Assembly: GCA_000149265.1 (NCBI GenBank)
Contig: CH003424.1
Coordinates: 711,717 to 775,716 of the forward strand
Reading direction: 5' to 3'
From: Ciona savignyi
Taxonomy: Eukaryota; Chordata; Ascidiacea; Phlebobranchia; Cionidae
Length of the DNA stretch: 64,000 bases
Positions 58,601-64,000 of this stretch are shown here, in pieces. The notes under the pieces were generated by a model. It saw only the letters and a program-made list of their open reading frames with translations, was not told the DNA's origin and did no database searches. Position 1 is the stretch's first letter; each line of letters begins with the position of its first letter. The translations under genes and the position numbers were made by a program.

Positions 58601-61600
58601 GCTACAAAAAAAGCAAATGCAGCGTTTGAAACGTCCACAATGATGTTTGATAAACGCTGGGTTAACGAGAGAAAGAATAAGCTGCAACCCGAAATGAAAA
58701 GAAAACACAAAGAATTCGAGATAGAAAATGAATTGCGGGGGGTATCTAAAAATATTTTTTTTGGCACTTAAAGTAAAATTAGGGGGAAAGTGTATTGATT
58801 GACTTTCGAATGGCTCTAAAGATAATCTTTTTGGATCAGAGTAGAATTCAATAAACCAAAAAATGTCTTGTTTTCACAAGACAATTAATAGGTAGGCCTA
58901 CATTATATTTACTAATAAATATATTTATATATTCAAAAATTGAAAAATATACGTACAAGTAATAAACTCTTTTTAGATATTATGAAATTTAAAAGTCGAC
59001 ACATTTTTTATATTAATATAATTTAACATAGCTAACATTTTGAACAATTTAAGCAAAACAAAATGCAATATTCTGCAAACACTCCTGATGTATATTGTGC
59101 AAATATTGTTTAGTAATATATTTTGTACAGTCTAAACAACTTTTGTCACCGGGCTTAGTTTCGATCTCATGATGGACTCGTCACTCAGTCGTTTTTTTTT
59201 GTATATGGAAAGTTAACCATTTGGCCACAACGACAGTCTAAACAACTTTACACGCAGCGAGTGACCAAGCAAGCGATGTCGCTTCTTCTGGCAAAATCGC
59301 ATCAAAAATACCAGGAGCTGATGAAAAAGGTAACTTTTGATTTTAAAAAAGATGATAAAACAAAACAATACCTGAAACCCGTCTGAATTTTCTTTATATA
59401 CACATACAGACATCAAGTTTAATACCATGTGTAAAAAGTATGAAAAATATGATTTCATACAACACCTTATATTGATTATCAACCAGCACATCAAGTCGTA
59501 AAAGTCACAACACCGGTATAATGTGCAACAATAAATGAGCTAACACTTTTCAGTGCGGTTGCTTCCGAAAATATAACAAGCAGAAAATGGCTAAAGTGTA
59601 CGTTTATAACTAAGCGACTGTGTCGTTATGTTCATATCTCATAAACTACACGACCGGAAGTGTTTAAGCGCACGTCAATATGCTTAATGTTATTTATTTG
59701 CAGGCAATGCTGGATGAAAACGTTGACATGACCGCTTGCTCATGATGATAGTATATTAGCTGCACTCACAGTTTTTAACGATTCCGTTGTTGGAAAAGAC
59801 ACGAATTATAAAGCAGATAAAGAAAAAATATTGACCAGAGAATTATTAGAACAATATTATGTCTTCCAAAAACGTCACGATAAAGTGAGTCATGATTTTG
59901 AAAAGTAATGACTCATACAAGAAAGCTTTTAATTTAGCTTTTATACAGCTTTCTGTCCGCATATTCGGCTAATTAAAGCAGATAGAAAAACCGTTCTGTT
60001 TTATGGTCAATTTTCTAAATATTTATCGTATATATTTATTTAATAATTTATTATGCCTACCCAACTTATTAAATGGTTTAAAAAATAATATTTTAGTCAA
60101 TTATAACTCGAAATTTTAACTGTAAATTCGGACGCCCAACTATTTTATGCTCTGGGTTAGACTATTTATCATATTGTATTATAAATTGAATACACTATTT
60201 AAGTGATAGGCGATGTATGTGTTACCATGCTGTTTCAAAATACTACGCCCATGTTGGCCGTATGCCTAGCGCGGCCATGGATAAAGGCCGCACTCGAAAG
60301 AACAAAGTCAAATATATTGTTTGTTTCATTTCAAGGAGGCTAAGCAGATCGAACTTGAAAAAATACTTCAAAGGGCAAGAAAGGAATACGAGGATCATGT
60401 AAAACAGGTAGAAACGATCGTTTTACCTTCTGAGCCTTTTAAGTGTGACCTGCGCTTGCGTTTGGTAGTTAAAAGGACAATGTAGTCAATGTGTCCTGTG
60501 TGTTAAGACAATATATATGCTTTTATAGACACAAACCTAAACCGGTTAAAATATCTTTAAAGGTTTTAGGCGAAGAATATTTGACGGAATCAGAACTACA
60601 TTCCGTACACGATGAGGCAAGAACCGTGATCATGGCAACGGTAACAAATGTTGTAGCGCTTGGTTGTAACGAGTCGTTTGTTCAGCTGTGCAAGCAAAAA
60701 GTTGCAGAACTGTTGGAGGAAGAACTTAAATGCTTGCTCGATAAAAACAACTGTGCGAAGGTAAACTCGTTACAAGTATTTCAAACATCGCATTTGTTTT
60801 AAATTTTGATCGTAAGTACTTTGTTTACCAGGTTCATTTTTCAACCGTTCGACAGGCCTTATCTAACATATATAGATTTACAAAAATGACCAAACTTTAC
60901 ATTTTCTACAGCTTGAGGCGGAAAACCAACTCGTTGTAAACCGAAAAGCTTTGGCAATGGATTATTATGAAGAAATGATGCATGTAGGGATGCCTAATAT
61001 CTGATTAAGCTCGTGTTATAAATATACAATCTTAAGTCAAAACAAACAAAAACAGATAACAGTATATAACAAGAAAAAAAGTCACTTGATTTTATGCAAA
61101 CGAGAAGAAGGCGTATAGCAACGTGGCAACAAAAGTAATACATGGATGTTGTAAGAGTATATATATAAACTGAAAATCTTAGCAGTTCTGGCGGTCTTTA
61201 AACTGGAAATATTCGCAGTTGTCGACTTTATAAATCCATTTTAGGACGAATATGTTGATAATGAGGAATTGCGAAAGAAACACGGCGAAGCCAAGGAAAG
61301 AGCGTTGAAAAGATTCTCTCATTTTAACACAAACAGGCTGGAAGCGTTTGAGCAAAACATGAATGAACTTGAGGAGGATACAGAAAGACATTTCCAAATG
61401 AATATGAGAAGAAATAGCAAACGTGGGGTAAGTTGTGTACTTTTATGTAGACAAGGTCCTTTAGGTGCTATGTACAAAGACACCAACGACTAGCTTCTGA
61501 TTTTGTTTTTGTTACATTTTGGTTGACAATAGAACAATCTACCCGTTGGTCTTCTATGTCACAATTTGACCCAACGAAATAATTAAGTGTTGTCTGCACA

Positions 61601-62386
61601 GGAACTAATTCGCCAGAAACTTGTTCAATTTTACGAAAAAATGACAGTGGACTATTTGGACAAGATGTACGAGGTATGTCACGCTTTTGGCTATTATAAC
61701 GCACTCTACTTACTAGTGAAGGATAAATTTGGGGAAAGCACAGTATACATTATAACTCCTGTTAGCGTCATATTAACCTCGTTGCAGGACGATTGTATGG
61801 TATTAAATACGAGAAATAATTCTACAATTTTGTTTAAATTCGTAAACCATAAGATTAATGCAATTCCACTAAATTATCTGACGCCTTACCTGTGGAGCTA
61901 AGCAAACCTTATTCCTTAAATGTTTCTTCATGTAGGTCACAAGAAAACGATACTCAAACAATAACACTCTTCATGAAATGCACGAAAGTTTTAAGGCTGC
62001 AGTTATACATGAAATCAAAACGACCGTCACCTTTGAGAACATTCAACAAGAAACCATCAACATTTGCTGTGCTATTTTAGAGGAAAGTTACGAACAAGTG
62101 AAGAATGCTCCCAACAACGACGGGCAAGGCGGTAAATCTGGTTTCGTTATGAATTTGGGAGCAGCGATTGGGGCATTCATTCGCCGATCAAACCGACCGA
62201 AAACAATAGAACAAGACACAAATGCGTCCTGTTTTCCGTCAGTCATTTATCTTAGGAGCCTAAACATTGGTGAGAAATTGGAGAACATTTAAATAAACGT
62301 TACATTTAAAATAATATTTCAGTTAGTTTGGTGTGAAGCGTTTTACATATAATTAATTCTTTTTTATTGCAGGACAAATATTTTAA
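55619..62386 (+). CDS. Atlastin/GBP-like GTPase with six tandem helical modules, about 20 exons
   Basis: Dynamin-superfamily GTPase of about 900 aa. Exons: 55619-55649, 55932-56116, 56183-56314, 56374-56532, 56915-56986, 57043-57268, 57338-57522, 57584-57658, 57878-58069, 58405-58476, 58553-58741, 59258-59329, 59704-59884, 60336-60407, 60563-60760, 60912-60983, 61245-61427, 61602-61673 and 61936 on. G domain: P-loop GPFRKGKS (residues 51-58), switch [10 protein letters not shown]3 DTQG (124-127) and [10 protein letters not shown] as in atlastins. The G4 position reads LLRNW, where atlastins have RD. From exon 8 on, 24-25-codon exons alternate with 60-66-codon exons, six times, all phase 0. 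No C-terminal membrane hairpin is seen, so it is probably soluble. The 181-nt exon 13 is frameshifted. The last exon may read through to a stop at 62290, or splice 62269 to 62373 and stop at 62384. Confidence 0.82.
59127..59249 (-). mobile_element. SINE family B insertion with perfect 17-bp target duplication
   Basis: An 89-bp reverse-oriented family B element (59144-59232) is flanked by ACAGTCTAAACAACTTT at 59127-59143 and 59233-59249. The right-hand copy sits 8 bp before GTPase exon 12. The perfect duplication shows a fairly recent insertion by target-primed reverse transcription. Confidence 0.88.
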
Positions 62387-62390
62387 TGTA

Positions 62391-62396
62391 AATAAA
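62391..62396 (+). terminator. Poly(A) signal of the GTPase gene
   Basis: AATAAA five bases after the stop codon of the spliced last-exon alternative. Another AATAAA at 62292-62297 overlaps the readthrough stop. Confidence 0.45.
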
Positions 62397-62399
62397 GTA

Positions 62400-63400
62400 A
62401 TTTTATTAACCTTGTATATGAATGTACTATGACATCTCTTTTAAATAGTGTAAGTCCTATTATATTCCGATATTTGTAAATGTATTGTATCTATTTGTCC
62501 TAACTGCTAACCCTAAATGTCTCCTTTTCCAGCATGAACAATATTGTATTTTATGTGTTTAAAGATAAATTAAAAACCATCCAAAATGTTATACCTGTCA
62601 CATGGTTGTTTAACTACGCAGAAACATGGCACTAACATTGTAATATCTGATCCCGTCTCTTTAAAGCTTTATATTTAAATTAAGTTTGCCGAGAGTTTGT
62701 TGCTTGGTTGAGCATACGATATTTAACGAGTTGTTATTGAGGGGAATGACAAACAATGGGAGGAAAATCAAATAGTTTCTGCAGTTTTTCTTTACAAACT
62801 GATCCCATATTTGATAGAATGACTGCGATAAATCCATGCACTGCAGGCCTAGGGCACACAACAAGTTACTATGATCAAGTAATAAAGCGATTTTATGACA
62901 TCGTATGTTGAGTGATTGCAATTCCAAAGAGTTAATGGTTCAGAACAACGACCTATTGTTGTTTATCTCGGCACTTCAACAATCTTACATCGTGCTTATT
63001 ACGGCCGAATTGCTGGTTTTAAAACTTTTATTTTATGGAATTCTATTTAAGTGTAAAACGTTTGTTTTGGCAAGAAGGGAACTCATGGGTTTCTGAGTTA
63101 CCTATCCAAAATTTATATCTGTGTGTTCTGCATAAAGTATTAACATTGGCGTTCTACAAAACAACAATAAAAACAAATAAAAAAGCAAACATCTCTAAAA
63201 TAATGAATAAAACTGGAATATTTTAATTAATGTATTTTTTATTTTAAACTTAATATTATTTTAATTTTTTTTAATTTAAAGTAAATTAACCTTTATAGTT
63301 CTAAGATATTCAAAAACTTAAAATATCGGCAACAAAATGCCTAAAATGTGGCCAAAAATCGTCGTGCTTATATTCTCGGTTCTGGGGAAGTTTCCCTTTC
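62400..63400. other. Region downstream of the GTPase gene with no supported gene
   Basis: AT-rich, with only short chance frames and no SINE or tandem repeat. Confidence 0.45.
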
Positions 63401-63407
63401 GTGATTT

Positions 63408-63585
63408 AGGATAGGATAGGATAGGAAATTCATTTTTATCCCCGTGAATGGGAAAACCAAGGGGGTTAAAACACGGGCAATCGTCAGATCACCTCGCGCC
63501 AACCATCGGGTTACTGGAGCTATTGCAGTGTGTTGTATATGCATAGGAGGATATTCATTTTTATCCCCGTGAATGGGAAAAACTC
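63408..63585 (-). mobile_element. SINE family A fragments, tail part duplicated
   Basis: AGGATAGGATAGGATAGGA tail, CCCGTGAATGGGAAAACC and TTACTGGAGCTATTGCAGTG, followed by a second short tail piece (AGGAGGATATTCATTTTTAT) from about 63547. Confidence 0.8.
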
Positions 63586-63750
63586 TGGGACCCATGCGTT
63601 TATGCTTGCAGAAACAAACTACCGTTACATACTCGGTGTATAAAATACAATTTGAGGTTAGGGATCCTGTAGTATGAATATATGGCATACAAAAATGTGT
63701 TTTACAAATAGTGGTGGTTAAGCACGTGGTTGACACTCTCTAGTTTTTAA
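63583..63750. repeat. ~165-bp dispersed repeat, downstream copy
   Basis: Matches 53993-54161 in the same orientation. It abuts a SINE family A tail fragment on its left. Confidence 0.75.
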
Positions 63751-63775
63751 ATTATTATTCGATTGTTCTGTTTTT

Positions 63776-64000
63776 GTCCGGCCCTGTGGTCTAGCGGTTA
63801 AGTGCGTCGCCTTTCAATCGAAAGGTTTCAGGTGCGAAACTGGTCGCTAGCTAGTCGGTTGTGTCCTTGGGCAAGGCACTTTACGGACATTGCCTGAACC
63901 CAGCGGATTAATGGGTTCTACAAAATTGAAGGAACGTGTCTATCATATACAACACACTGCAATAGCTCCGGTAACCCGACGATGGGCGCGAGGTGATCTG
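63776..64000 (+). mobile_element. SINE family A copy, cut by the window end
   Basis: Clean head (GTCCGGCCCTGTGGTCTAGC) and core running to GGGCGCGAGGTGATCTG at the last base. The tail lies outside the window. Confidence 0.9.

Overview
Eukaryotic, AT-rich, intron-rich DNA with compact genes, GT-AG introns and a very high load of short tRNA-derived SINEs. Gene content (an EMI plus four FAS1 matricellular protein, an atlastin-like GTPase, a seven-transmembrane receptor) and the repeat style suggest an invertebrate chordate, most likely an ascidian tunicate such as Ciona. That assignment is inference; no search was possible. A run of 100 N at 40958-41057 is an assembly gap.

Layout: 1-9222 holds no convincing gene, only SINEs and two minisatellites. 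9277-33526 (+) is a 13-exon gene for a secreted EMI/FAS1 protein of the TGFBI/periostin type (about 1020 aa), with an unusual 346-residue basic region between signal peptide and EMI domain. A tRNA-Pro(CGG) gene lies in its intron 8. 35958-43198 (-) is an 8-exon class A-like GPCR of about 682 aa with a long basic C-terminal tail. 44528-46850 (-) is a 6-exon single-pass membrane protein of about 279 aa. 48397-49028 (+) and 51565-52373 (-) are two convergent two-exon paralogues encoding small secreted cysteine-rich proteins; the second is altered by a 10-bp repeat expansion. 55619-62386 (+) is a roughly 20-exon atlastin/GBP-superfamily GTPase whose helical region is built from six tandem modules, each a 24-25-codon exon plus a 60-66-codon exon, all joined by phase-0 introns.

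Exon models were built by hand from reading frame, splice consensus and phase. Every model closes in frame except GTPase exon 13, which carries a 1-nt shift. The genes do not look like one pathway. The most striking items are the modular GTPase and the SINE that inserted directly upstream of one of its exons.

Repeats: family A is a ~290-bp tRNA-like SINE with a (TATCC)n tail (about 27 copies or fragments). Family B is a ~100-bp SINE resembling a tRNA-Ser/Leu (about 17 copies). There are also an hAT-type MITE, a second inverted-repeat MITE, a ~335-bp tandem array and several unclassified dispersed repeats. Repeat edges are approximate to about 10 bp.
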